A stretch of 64,000 bases of DNA from Notospermus geniculatus (taxonomy: Eukaryota > Nemertea > Pilidiophora > Heteronemertea > Lineidae), in contig NMRB01001632.1 of NCBI GenBank assembly GCA_002633025.1, positions 24,390 to 88,389 of the forward strand, given 5' to 3'. Both the position numbers and the translations under genes were made by a program. Below are positions 12,391 through 23,231 of the stretch, in pieces; position 1 is the stretch's first letter, and every line of letters begins with the position of its first letter. Below the pieces are notes generated by a model. The model saw nothing but the letters and a program-made list of their open reading frames with translations, ran no database searches and was not told the DNA's origin.

Positions 12391-12650
12391 GGGCTGGGAT
12401 TGGTCAGCCATTGAGTTTGGTACGTGGGCTGGGATTGGTCAGCCATTGAGTTTGATATGTGGGCTGGGATTGGTCAGCCATTGCGTTTGATACGTGGGCT
12501 GGGATTGGTCAGCCATTGAGTTTGGTACGTGGGCTGGGATTGGTCAGCCATTGAGTTTGGTACGTGGGCTGGGATTGGTCAGCCATTGAGTTTGGTACGT
12601 GGGCTGGGATTGGTCAGCCATTGAGTTTGGTACGTGGGCTGGGGTAAGCC
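12391..12650. repeat. 35-bp tandem array, 7 full copies
   Basis: Units gggctgggattggtcagcca plus ttgagtttggtacgt start at 12391, 12426, 12461, 12496, 12531, 12566 and 12601, with a partial eighth at 12636. Copies differ by one or two bases only, so the array expanded recently. The core attggtcagccat contains an inverted CCAAT. Confidence 0.97.
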
Positions 12651-13397
12651 TTGGAGTTTCATGAATGTGTGTCTGTGCCGGAGTTGGTCTTGGATCAGAG
12701 TCGGCCATTCCTACAGAACCGAATCAGACCTGCAGAGTGGTGGTAGGTCACATCGTTCTGTTTGTTCTCTCGTCCAGTGGCGGTTCCAGGGACATTATGC
12801 GACTATCCAAAGGGTGAGATGGTCTCAGTTGACTGGTTCCCAACCCTAACAGTGTGCGTTTAGCCATATGGATGGGAGATGAAACCAGTTGCCTGGAGTT
12901 GGTCAAAGACTGCTAACTTGTTAGCTTTGTCTTTCATGTCCATCTCATCTCAACCAGCAGCTGTCCCACGAGGCCACGCTGTCTTAGCTGTCGTTTACTC
13001 TGCTTAACTCAATCATTGAATGGTTCACCACGGCCGTCTACGAGGCAGCCCAACACTCCCAATCTCGTGAAGTTCCCATCACCACGGTAACGTGAGGAAA
13101 CGCAAATATAACCAAAGTAATGGGTTTCCTGGAGCTGGGTAAAGTTAATATTAGACACAGAAAAAAAGTCCTCTGAGAGTCAAAGCATGTTTTGGCGTGG
13201 ACTGCAAAATGGACGTTCTAGGGAGCGTAGAGAACCAGAGTGTTAAAGGGGCTATGCTATGATGTCAAATGGACCATCGATGAAGGAAGTATGGAGAACC
13301 GAGGACCGTTCAAGGTGCCAGTCATGATGTAACAAGGACCTTGTTCATTTCATGGGACAGCCCTAATTCTGGCTTGCTCGCACAAGTTATTGATGTG

Positions 13398-13509
13398 TCG
13401 TATTCTAGAAGCTTCCTTAACTCTAAGGTTTACTTTTAGCTATTGTTTGCAGGGCAGAATACAAAAGCTTAAAGTGGACCTTAGAGTTAAGGAGGCTTCC
13501 AGAATACGG
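13398..13509. mobile_element. MITE-like foldback element, family A, copy 1
   Basis: cgtattctagaagcttcctt pairs with aaggaggcttccagaatacg; the arms extend through taactctaaggt...acc ttagagtta. The centre holds tattgtttgcagggcagaat. A second copy in the opposite orientation is at 53542-53651. The right end of this copy coincides with the left end of the 1.2-kb duplicated segment. Confidence 0.85.
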
Positions 13510-14697
13510 ACCGATGACTCTTAAGGCAACAAGGGTCACAGACGGTTGTCCTAGCTGAAGATCACCCCAAGGTCGTACAAGGTCAAGAGCTTATCGTGTT
13601 CAGAGAGACTGAGAAACTACGTGATAGTCAATATAGAATGACTGGTAAGTGATTGCGTGCTGTGACTCAGGTCATCTTTATTCCACCGAGGTACGAACGA
13701 CTTGTCGGCAAACACTGAGATAACTAACAGTGGCCCGGATGTTTCTCAAGGACAGCCAAGGTCGTTGATCAAATACAACAATGGAGGAAGGATTAGGAGA
13801 TTGGATGCTGGAGAAATAATGAGGGACGCGATGAGAACTAACTTGATAACCTGGCCTGGATTAAGAACCTAATGTCTGAATAGCATCATTACAAATAAAA
13901 TTACACAGCTGAGAAACGCCTCCTCCATTTCAGATCTTAGCCCGGGACGACCGTCTTGTACCATCTCCTAGCTGTACATTCTCTGGAGCTTATTTGATAT
14001 CTAACGGAGAATGGTTATTTTATGTCCTGTTGATGGCTGTATCCAGGAAGCGACTGCCGGAATAATGTCTGTGATGGCGGGTTGTTGTCTCTTGGAGGAA
14101 GTGGGAGAGCTTCTTTAGTCAAGACGAAGAGATATGAGGCAAGCAGAGTGTGAACACATGGATTACTGGAGACGCTAAGTTAAGCAGCAGTCCTATGCAA
14201 CATTTGATGCAGACTTCAGAGGGTTGGGTCTGGTGATCCCATGCAGCATCTGGTGCAGTCTCCAGAGGGATTGGATGGATGGATGCAGCATCTTTCTTCT
14301 TCAAATGAAGGAAGACTGAGCGAGAACTCGGCACAAATCAAAGATCACTCGGAATGGACAAAATGTTTCTTGTGAAATGTTCCGATGGCATTCTCTCCCT
14401 TGATAGAGCAGCAAGATCAGTTCTTTGAACAGACCAGAAAGACTCAGATGATGGCATTCATGGAATTCACTTCTTGGCTACTCCTTGGCACTTCTGGCAG
14501 CCATGATCACTCGTACAAAACGGCCCACCACCGCTTGTTTGGTCAGCCCAGCTCTCTCTCCTGCTGTGATGGTCCTGTCTCCAACTGACCATCCCTGGTC
14601 GCTCCATCATCCGTTCAGAGAGCCCAGCTCTAACTGTTATGATGACCCCCTCACATCTCATAGGGCCACCTCTGATAGCCACATTGGTCACCCATTT
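13499..14697. repeat. 1.2-kb duplicated segment, copy 1 (left of N)
   Basis: This block recurs at 14699-15900 with only scattered single-base differences and one small indel (tcctccattt versus tcctcgatccattt). It ends exactly at the single N at 14698. It contains no recognisable gene; the ORFs of about 70-100 codons recur in both copies because the DNA is the same. Confidence 0.95.
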
Positions 14698-14698
14698 N
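14698..14698. other. Single N at a contig join
   Basis: One ambiguous base separating the two copies of the 1.2-kb block. Single Ns also occur at 16819, 23121, 48498, 54290 and 56866. Confidence 0.9.
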
Positions 14699-15900
14699 CC
14701 AGAATACGGACCGATGACTCTTAAGGCAACAAGGGTCACAGACGGTTGTCCTTGCTGAAGATCACCCCAAGGTCGTACAAGGTCAAGAGCTTATCGTGTT
14801 CAGAGAGACTGAGAAACTACGTAATAGTCAATATAGAATGACTGGTAAGTGATTGCGTGCTGTGACTCAGGTCATCTTTATTCCGCCGAGGTACGAACGA
14901 CTTGTCGGCAAACACTGAGATAACTAACAGTGGCCCGGATGATTCTCAAGGACAGCCAAGGTCGTTGATCAAATACAACAATGGAGGAAGGATTAGGAGA
15001 TTGGAGGCTAGAGAAATAATGAGGGACGCGATGAGAACTAACTTGATAACCTGGCCTGGATTAAGAACCTAATGTCTGAATAGCATCATTACAAATAAAA
15101 TTACACAGCTGAGAAACGCCTCCTCGATCCATTTCAGATCTTAGCCCGGGACGACCGTCTTGTACCATCTCCTAGCTGTACATTCTCTGGATTTATTTGA
15201 TATCTAACGGAGAATGGTTATTTTATGTCCTGTTGATGGCTGTATCCAGGAAGCGACTGCCGGAATAATGTCTGTGATGGCGGGTTGTTGTCTCTCGGAG
15301 GAAGTGGGAGAGCTTCTTTAGTCAAGACGAAGAGATATGAGGCAAGCAGAGTGTGAACACATGGATTACTGGAGACGCTAAGTTAAGCAGCAATCCTATG
15401 CAACATTTGATGCAGACTTCAGAGGGTTGGGTGTGGTGATCCCATGCAGCATCTGGTGCAGTCTCCAGAGGGATTGGATGGATGGATGCAGCATCTTTCT
15501 TCTTCAAATGAAGGAAGACTGAGCGAGAACTCGGCACAAATCAAAGATCACTCGGAATGGACAAAATGTTTCTTGTGAAATGTTCCGATGGCATTCTCTC
15601 CCTTGATAGAGCAGCAAGATCAGTTCTTTGAACAGACCAGAAAGACTCAGATGATGGCATTCATGGAATTCACTTCTTGGCTACTCCTTGGCACTTCTGG
15701 CAGCCATGATCACTCGTACAAAACGGCCCACCACCGCTTGTTTGGTCAGCCCAGCTCTCTCTCCTGCTGTGATGGTCCTGTCTCCAACTGACCATCCCTG
15801 GTCGCTCCATCATCCGTTCAGAGAGCCCAGCTCTAACTGTTATGATGACCCCCTCACATCTCATAGGGCCACCTCTGATAGCCACATTGGTCACCCATTT
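14699..15900. repeat. 1.2-kb duplicated segment, copy 2 (right of N)
   Basis: Near-identical to 13499-14697, starting with ccagaatacgga straight after the N and continuing past the point where copy 1 stops. This is what two unmerged overlapping contig ends, or two haplotypes placed in tandem, would look like. A true tandem duplication is less likely. Confidence 0.95.
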
Positions 15901-17664
15901 GGACAGCCCGCTAGAACTGTACCATCTCTGACCATTCTTGACCGAATCCCGATCGTCTCAAGTGCTAGATCCACCAAGAAATGTCTATAACACTTGATCT
16001 CCAGCCCCACCCCGTGCACATGTCTCGCTGGGAAAATTAAGATCATGAACATGGTCACAGTAACTCAATATCTTGGAGTAATGGGCTGATAATACGGTCT
16101 GTCTTCATGTGGTGGGGGTTGGGTTCGGAGGCTGGTAGGGGTTGATAATGATGGAGAGAGAGACCCAACAACTCCTGATGGTGGGGTCCGATACGTGTCT
16201 GGATACGAGGGACCCAAACCTGGCTATGTAGTTCTGCCCAGCTCAGTGCGTCACGCACCATTCTACACGACTTAATGCTGCAGATCTGATTCTGTGAATC
16301 ACCATCAGCCGAGATCTCCGGTAACATTTGCTCTCTGTCAACTCTTGTTTTGAACAAATCATCCAAGTTTTTCTTAAGCGACTTCTACTGTTCTCCCAGA
16401 GATTAAATAAAGATCGGCCAATACACGAAAGAGATCTGTTAAAGCTGGTATCAGAGGAATGACAAGGTGTTATCTGATCTGGGGCGAGGTCATGGATCTG
16501 GGGGCGAGGTCGTGGATCGTGATTCATCTTGACTGATCAGGGTCCATTAGTCTCATTGCTTGTCACGATCAGAGAGGGGAGTGATTTGCTTGAGACTAGC
16601 AATGATCTTTAGTTCAATGAACCTTGTAAAGTAACTGCTCAGTTAAGTTGATCGTAATGCTTTCTTGGGCCATGTTGCTGTTTTTCAACAGTGACTGGAA
16701 TGAGTGACCGATGTGGTGATGCTCTGCAACCATAATCAGTGCATCAATAATGACCTAAAACAGGGCAAATGATGGATTGCGGGGGGGGGGGCAAGCCAAT
16801 CAGACTGCTACCTATAATNAAGAATTCTGGGCACTGGAGGAACAAAATTGAAGGAATATGTAGCAAGGAGCAAGACTCAGATGTTGTGAGCTTGGACGGC
16901 GTCACTTTGAACCTGACGTTTTGTGAGAGAATGCTTCATGATGTAAGCGACACGATGTTAAATCCAGATGTGATTGGTCAATCTACTGTACGATGATAGT
17001 TCTCCCTACCCTCGCCAACCTTCTGTCCAAAACCCTCCTCATCAACCCAATTACAGCCTAATTGATCCTGAAATCATTCTTAACGAGGATTAGTTAATTA
17101 CTCGTTAATTAAAGTCATCGGAGATGCCGTTATCTGGCATGGTGTTCACCCAACAGAGCGGCCATATTGATCGCTTACAACAATACGGTATAGAACTAGA
17201 GTTATTGGACCAATAGAGCGCGAGATTGCAGGCGCACATCAGGGAGTATCTTGGGATATGATTATATAGACGTACTTGGAATGAGATATCCGAGATCGCG
17301 ATATGGGCCGTTTGTCCTGACGGCCGGGAGACAGAAGAAGAAATTGGATGGTAGCGATGGGTTGTCTCGTTCAAGGACTCTGTTCATGTCTGACAAGACT
17401 GGGGACGAGAATGGGGACAGTGGTTTGGGTTTGGTGTTCTTAAATCGATATCTGTTGAGTGTTTCATCCGATTTTCACCCTCGTCTCAGGCCTGGGACAG
17501 ACTTAATTAATTTCTTTATCTTTTTTTCAGATTCAAACGCCTGTGCCAACTGTCATGGTGGCGACACCTTTTGGTGGCATTTACAAAGTACCGATAGCAA
17601 CAACAAGTAAATCTGTCCCAGTACCGAGTTGTAATTTGTAATTTAGAAGTTGAATTCGACTCAC

Positions 17665-17808
17665 CTGAGCGTAAGCGCCATACGCATTGAGCTGAGACAA
17701 CGCGAACGGACTGAGAAAACCAAGTGGTCCAGCCATTTGTTGGATTCGTCGAAGTTGACGCTCTTTTTCTGTATCGGCAAATTTGACGACTAAACTAGAG
17801 GAGGCTCC
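17665..17808 (-). CDS. CELF: CELF-like protein, exon encoding the end of RRM2 and the start of the linker
   Basis: Seen: a 144-nt exon, phase 0 at both ends, with acceptor ATTTCAG/GGA and donor CTCAG/GTGAGT on the minus strand. It encodes 48 residues starting [17 protein letters not shown], the last strand of RRM2 and the conserved basic tail found in all CELF proteins. [17 protein letters not shown] and NAYGAYAQ follow. The GAYGAYAQ end is characteristic of the CELF3-6 subgroup linker. The exon is isolated between introns of 13.7 kb and 17.4 kb. Because it is a multiple of three with phase 0 ends it could be skipped in frame, but that would remove the last strand of RRM2. A UGUU-rich array lies about 300-570 nt upstream in the pre-mRNA (see 18110-18380). 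Confidence 0.97.
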
Positions 17809-18109
17809 CTGAAATTATCAGAATGGTCTCATGAGATTGATAGAAAAATAACAACAGGAAGACTGGGAGAAAAACATCGGGTTACTTCAAGATCTGAAAT
17901 GAGAGCAATCTTGTTACGTATCAGAATATTAATCCTGCGAGACCATCCAGTTAGTTTTGCATACAACTTCCTAAATAAAAGAAGGATGCAGGTCGACCTG
18001 GAACAAAAAGTGACAAAATGGTGAAGCAAGAAAACAATGAATCAACTCTTTTTTGAAACCGGGGAAAATTTCGTTTTCCAAGTAGCGGAGAGGCCTCTGG
18101 GCAGTGTGC

Positions 18110-18380
18110 AATAACACTAACACTAACATGGGAGTTATTTTGGTAGTGTCCGCTGACACTAACACCAACAGGGGAGTCCCTCTGGCATTGTACTAACACC
18201 AACACGAACACTAACATGAGGGTTATTTGGGTAAGTGTCCGCTAACACCAACATGGGAGTCTCCCTCTGGCATTGCGCACTAACACTAACATGAGAGCCC
18301 CGTGGGTAGTTTGCACTAACACTAACACTAACTTTCAGGCAATGTACTTCAGGCAGTGTGCAGTAACACCAACACCCACA
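18110..18380 (-). repeat. (CACTAA)-type array, UGUU-rich in the gene's sense
   Basis: On the plus strand, cactaacactaacac blocks recur about eight times, separated by words such as atgggagt and tctggcattg. Read as CELF pre-mRNA (minus strand) these become UGUUAGUGUUAGUG tracts. The array lies roughly 300-570 nt upstream of the 3' splice site of the exon at 17665-17808. ORFs across it are Val/Ser-rich artefacts of the repeat. Confidence 0.85.
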
Positions 18381-18799
18381 TGACAGTACATCTCGTCCCC
18401 GGCAATGGTGACACAAGTGGGACTCCCAAATATCATAATGATCATAATTACTAATGTAATAGCGACCATTATCAGTACCACACTGCGCGTTTATCTGATG
18501 CGTCGCCGCCCCCCTGGGACGCCACAAACCGCCATATATGTAAATTGCATGATGAACGATCGTACAATTCTAGATTAATATCATTTCTTGTGTTTCCTCT
18601 AAAATGATGTGTGAAGCTGGTACAGAGTTCTGCTCGGATGTGGCGTGGGATGATCTCATTGTCAACTTAGTGCAAAGACATCTTGTTTCAGGGATAAAGG
18701 CCCAGGATACACAGAGAATATCATTAATACACCCACAGGGGGCAGCACTGGAGGAAAGAGCCAAACTTTTTTCAGATATGAAATGAAGAAAACTAAGGC

Positions 18800-18876
18800 A
18801 GCAATGGTTCGGATCGCTGTGATTTGTTACGAGGGAACTAATAACAAATCTGCCTAACTCAGATTGCTGCCATTCC
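18800..18876. repeat. Inverted repeat with an inverted copy of the neighbouring 26-bp unit
   Basis: ggcagcaatgg near 18800 pairs with attgctgcc near 18864. Between them, acaaatctgcctaactc is the reverse complement of the 26-bp unit that follows at 18927. Confidence 0.7.
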
Positions 18877-18926
18877 ATAGTTGTTCTCACTCCCCCAGCT
18901 TATAATTTTCTCGTTTGTGATTGGCT

Positions 18927-19147
18927 GATTTGCTATTAGCATGAGTTAGGCAGATTTGCTATTAGCATGAGTTAGGCAGATTTGCTATTAGCATGAGATA
19001 GGCAGATTTGCTATTAGCATGAGTTAGGCAGATTTGCTATTAGCATGAGTTAGGCACATTTGCTATTAGCATGAGTTAGGCACATTTGCTATTAGCATGA
19101 GTTAGGCAGATTTGCTATTAGCATGAGTTAGGCAGATTTGCTATTAC
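18927..19147. repeat. 26-bp tandem array, 8 full copies
   Basis: gatttgctattagcatgagt plus taggca starts at 18927 and repeats every 26 bases, ending with a partial unit at 19135-19147. Copies differ by at most one base (for example cacatttg for cagatttg). Confidence 0.97.
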
Positions 19148-20129
19148 GTCCAGTCACGATGCGGATACAAACGTGGCAATGGAATCTGTGAAATGACATG
19201 ATGTCAATCCCAAACAATACCCCCTGATTAATCATGGTCCCGTGACCCCAACCACCCCCTGATTAATGGTCACGTGGCCCCTTCCTGTTAAATAATTAAT
19301 TCTCGGTGTTAAATTTACAGGTAACAATCATTCCATTGTGGTGAAAAAAACGTATTGTTCTGACCAGACGATGATTCACTTGGGTTTTTTTTGTTCTGGT
19401 GGCGGGAGGTGCGTGAGCGGACAGTGAGGTAGTCTGGGGTGAAGGGTGTGAGGGGGGCCGGGTCATTTTGAAACAGAGCAATGCTTTCTTTGCACTGGTT
19501 CAGCAGACTTCCCAAGATACATGTGTGTAATTTGTCACTTCCACTGTGTTCACACCTGGTGTTCATCAAAGACACTAGTGACCGGCCACACGGGACACAT
19601 CCAGCCAATCAGGCCACCCATTGATAGATTGAAGGAATCACGGACAATACTACGTGTATCTGTTCACCAGGGGGCATCGTACTCAATGAAATATTGATGG
19701 TGCCATGTAACAGAGACGGAACGAGCCATTGTTGGTAGTAATCATTGTGACAGATCGAAAAAACAAACGGTGTCTGGTTGCCATGACGATGAGTCATCAG
19801 GTTGAACAAAGAAATAATATTTATTCACTGAATGCACGATTTTAATAAATCCTCGTCAAAATTATCCATAGTGACTGTGTGGTCAATGTGAAGCATTCAG
19901 GAAAATCACTGAGAGGACTTCCAGAACTGTTGGCACCAAAGATGGTAACCATGGTAACCATCCCACCCCACCCTGAATCAAACTCAAGACCATGGCAGGT
20001 GGATGACCTGTATTAATTACTGCATGAATAAGTTATAATATCAGTCATGAAGCCTATTGTTCACTGGAGTCTTTGTGCAGATTACATGACACTCCATCTG
20101 GACCTCTGCCCACTCCGTTTCATTAAAGT

Positions 20130-20156
20130 CATGTGTGTGTGTGTGGGGGGGGGGGG
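20130..20156. repeat. GT microsatellite running into poly-G
   Basis: Short (gt)n followed by about a dozen Gs. The same composite occurs near 56950-56977. Confidence 0.9.
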
Positions 20157-20220
20157 TAAGCCCCGAGTTCTACGAAGTTTCAAGCGTTTGAACAGGTTGC
20201 ACTCAGTGCCAGTGGGCACG

Positions 20221-20349
20221 AAACCCAGCCATATCTGCTGAGAAAGAAGTGTCTAGACCCTGGAAACCCAGCCATATCTGCTGAGAAAGAAGCGTCTAGA
20301 CCCTGGAAACCCAGCCATATCTGCTGAGAAAGAAGTGTCTAGACCCTGG
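20221..20349. repeat. 43-bp tandem repeat, 3 copies
   Basis: Units beginning aaacccagccatatctgctg at 20221, 20264 and 20307 are identical except for one base (gaagcgtc in the middle copy). Confidence 0.97.
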
Positions 20350-20384
20350 AATATGGAAAGATTTGAGAAGTTTTTTTACCGTCT

Positions 20385-20460
20385 GGCTCGCTGTAGCTAC
20401 TGCAGTCGCTGTGGTTGTTGTGGTCGTTGTTGTCGCTGTGCTGGTGACTGTTGTGGACAT
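20385..20460. repeat. Low-complexity GTC/GTT tract
   Basis: A tract of gtcgttgttgtcgctgtg-like triplets. It yields poly-Val or poly-Thr ORFs on the two strands that have no other support. Confidence 0.8.
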
Positions 20461-22747
20461 TTCTACATTGGACCAGGATGATGAGGTCACTGAGTACAGC
20501 CAAAGGTCAAGGTCAGAGTCTATCCAAGGTCAAATGACGATATCCAAGGTCATACGATCCAGAACTTTCAAAAGGTGTGGAGATTTGATTGCACGTTTAG
20601 ATCCCGTGATTCGGTAAAAGATTAGTGACACCAACACCGATGTGACAAGCTTGTACTTTAGGCTTGGAATTCCTTTAGAATGTATATCCACTCCTCAAAT
20701 GATACTTTACACCAGGGATGTCTATTGTACTTGAGATAATCAGCACAAAACGACTGACGTTAAATCCAACAGATGTCGTCAGAATCTCAAACGGAATAGG
20801 ATGACTTTTGTCAAGTATCACAAAATAGAGTCAACAGAAGACACGGATACAATGTAACAAGTTATTCAAAATATCCACGTACAGAACATCGGCAAAACGA
20901 ACGTTAAACGGGATCAACGGACGTAAAAAAGTTATCAAATGGTGATTTATCACAGTTCAGGTGTAAGAGCGGCGATCAGAGGGTGTGATGTTCGGTGACG
21001 ACTGGAAGTGAGGAATGGGGAAATTAAAATCTTGTTTCAACAAGACTTTAGTTTCCTGGAGATTGTAAACCTTGGAAAGAAACTTAAGAGGAGGCAAATA
21101 GTTCAAGACCTGCCGCAAGTGATATGAGATGGGAGCGATGAACTTGGCAAGAAAGACAAACTCAATGAATGACCAGAGCCTAGTTACACAGGACAATCTC
21201 TGAGCAACTCTCAGTTCAACGGAATCTCTAGAGCCTAGTTACTCAATAAAATGTCTGACAAATTCTCAGTTCAACTGAACAACCAGGCCCTAGCTACACA
21301 GGACTATGTCAAAGTTGAAGACAGCATCTAAGCTCTCTTAGCATCACCTCCAACAGTGATGTCTATGATAGCACTGATGCTGTTTGGAACAGAGCAAGAC
21401 TGGAGCCACAGCCAAATATCCAAATGAAAGCTTGTGCTTCAACAATTCAACAAGAATACTTGGCCAGACAAGACAACGTATGAAGTCCTCCACAGCCAGC
21501 GCCCAGCAAAGGACTGACTCAATCTCACCACATTCATAAAAGACTGTTCACCAGAGAAATAAAGCAAGATTTCCCCTCAATGTGATAGATTTAGTGAAAT
21601 GATCCGAGATCTGAAAAGAGCAGAATATCCAGGGAACATGTGTTCTCTGACTCACTCAACTCAATCTCGATTGATCAAGATTTGATTAAATCCTGGTGTA
21701 ATTCTGTAAGTCACAGACGACAATGGCTGGTCTCGGGGCTCGGACGACAAATGTCCTGTTCTGAATGGAGGGAAACTTGATCCTGGACCAGAAGAACAGA
21801 GCAGTTATCACTGTAGATCTTTAGGACAGTTTGCCTGAAGCAGAAAAGCAACGGCGTGTCCACTCCACGCGCCACGGACGGCCATTGATGCATGAGCGGC
21901 AGAAAGTTTCATGGAAGCAACACAACATGAGAATGAAGGATTTGCTGTGACGGGTTGAACAGGTCTTAGGATAGATGGGCCAAGAACTGAATTGTACAGA
22001 GAAGCTACCAAAGCATGACAGGACGAATATCGAGGATGCCACAGGTGTTGAATGCGAGAGGAGACTGGGTGACAAGTGTCGGACACGAGAGCCACACAAA
22101 CACATCAACTGGTCACAGATTTCGAGGGGTCCTCTGTTACTCCATGAGTTGTCAACCTCACGTGTGGAAATCCATGATCAACTGGGACAGGATTGTATCA
22201 ACGGATGATGAATGGATGGAATGGCCACCGGATCCAAATAGTCCATGTTAACTCAAGGTCAACAACAACAGTTGTAATGGAACAAAAACTAGGAGCTCAC
22301 CACGGTAACACGGATGTCACAGACACGGATGAATCCTGGATGAAATGGTTTTTATATCCATAGAATCAACAGTAAGAACAATCGACTGCTGTCCTCCGCT
22401 CCCCGTCACAACCACTGACTCAACCAGAACAATCTCACTTCGATTAGAACCAATAGAAAGCCATCGACCAATGAAAACACTGAACTCTCTGTGTGTATTA
22501 ATCGACATCGATATCGCCGTGGCGATGAGTGACCAGGACGAACAGACAACTGTAAGTGCGTTACTGGTTTTATAGCTGGCGTCCCTGCTGATTATTACAG
22601 CTCTCTTCGTCATGATCATGGAGCTCGTTACGACATGGCGGGATTACGCGTTAATACTAGTCTAATTAGATTTCATTCTAACGGGTTCAGCACGGCGCTG
22701 TATGAGCGATTGTTTCAAACGAGACTGAGGGACAATGCTTGTAGCCA

Positions 22748-22802
22748 CCCTCCCATCCCAGGGAACAAGAGCAAAGCTCTGCTGTGGGAGGATGTCTTGT
22801 AA
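22748..22802. mobile_element. Fragment of MITE family B
   Basis: cctcccatcccaggga and ctctgctgtgggaggatg are the two arms also seen at 39313, 52766 and 58337. The centre is shortened. Confidence 0.6.
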
Positions 22803-22969
22803 AAAAACAGACGAGATGTTTCATTGTTTCTTTACAGATGACTCGTCCTGACGTCCAGGAGTCCTGGAGGGACTGAGACATTAGCCTTCAAACACGCTCC
22901 TCATTGTTCAACCCTTGCTGACATGCGGAACAAATTCTGCAGTCGGCATCAAACCATAGGCCTACAAAC

Positions 22970-23120
22970 TCTCCATGTCAGGGGATGTGCCCCACATGCT
23001 TGGGCAACAAAACGTATGTTCCTATACTACCCGAGTGAGTGGGACACTCTTCAGCTCAGGGGTAGAACGCTGTACCATGTATCCTTGCAAGGACAAGTAA
23101 AAGACCCCATGCAAGTGAGG
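22970..23120 (+). mobile_element. tRNA-derived SINE tail (family 3), copy 1
   Basis: Carries taccatgtatccttgcaagg and aagtaaaagaccccatgcaa then gtgagg, matching the minus-strand element at 26622-26815. It stops at the N at 23121. Confidence 0.7.
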
Positions 23121-23121
23121 N

Positions 23122-23231
23122 AAGACCTAAGACCTAAGACTCTATAAAACTAAGACCTATAAGATTCTGAATGTCTTAGTTTTATAGGTCTTAGTTTTAT
23201 AGAGTCTTAGGTCTTAGGTCTTAGTTTTATA
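23122..23231. repeat. Foldback of a short tandem word
   Basis: aagacctaagacctaagact then ctataaaactaagacctata is followed by its reverse complement (tataggtcttagttttatag, agtcttaggtcttaggtctt), with about 15 unpaired bases between. A large hairpin next to an N; part could be an assembly palindrome. Confidence 0.8.

Larger units (their letters stand above)
3993..17664 (-). other. CELF intron, 13.7 kb
   Basis: A large intron filled with foldback elements, tandem arrays (5.3, 11.4-12.6 kb), SINE fragments, an assembly gap at 6261 and a 1.2-kb duplication around 14698, each listed separately. A possible plus-strand terminal exon at 17531-17641 is discussed as a finding. Between these I see no convincing gene on either strand. 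Confidence 0.75.

Noticed and set aside
14119-15990. Paired identical ORFs (about 70-100 codons) in the 13.5-15.9 kb region
   Set aside because: They recur only because the DNA is duplicated around the N; no protein features.
17951-18527. Val/Ser-rich minus-strand ORFs
   Set aside because: Products of the cactaac array; low complexity.
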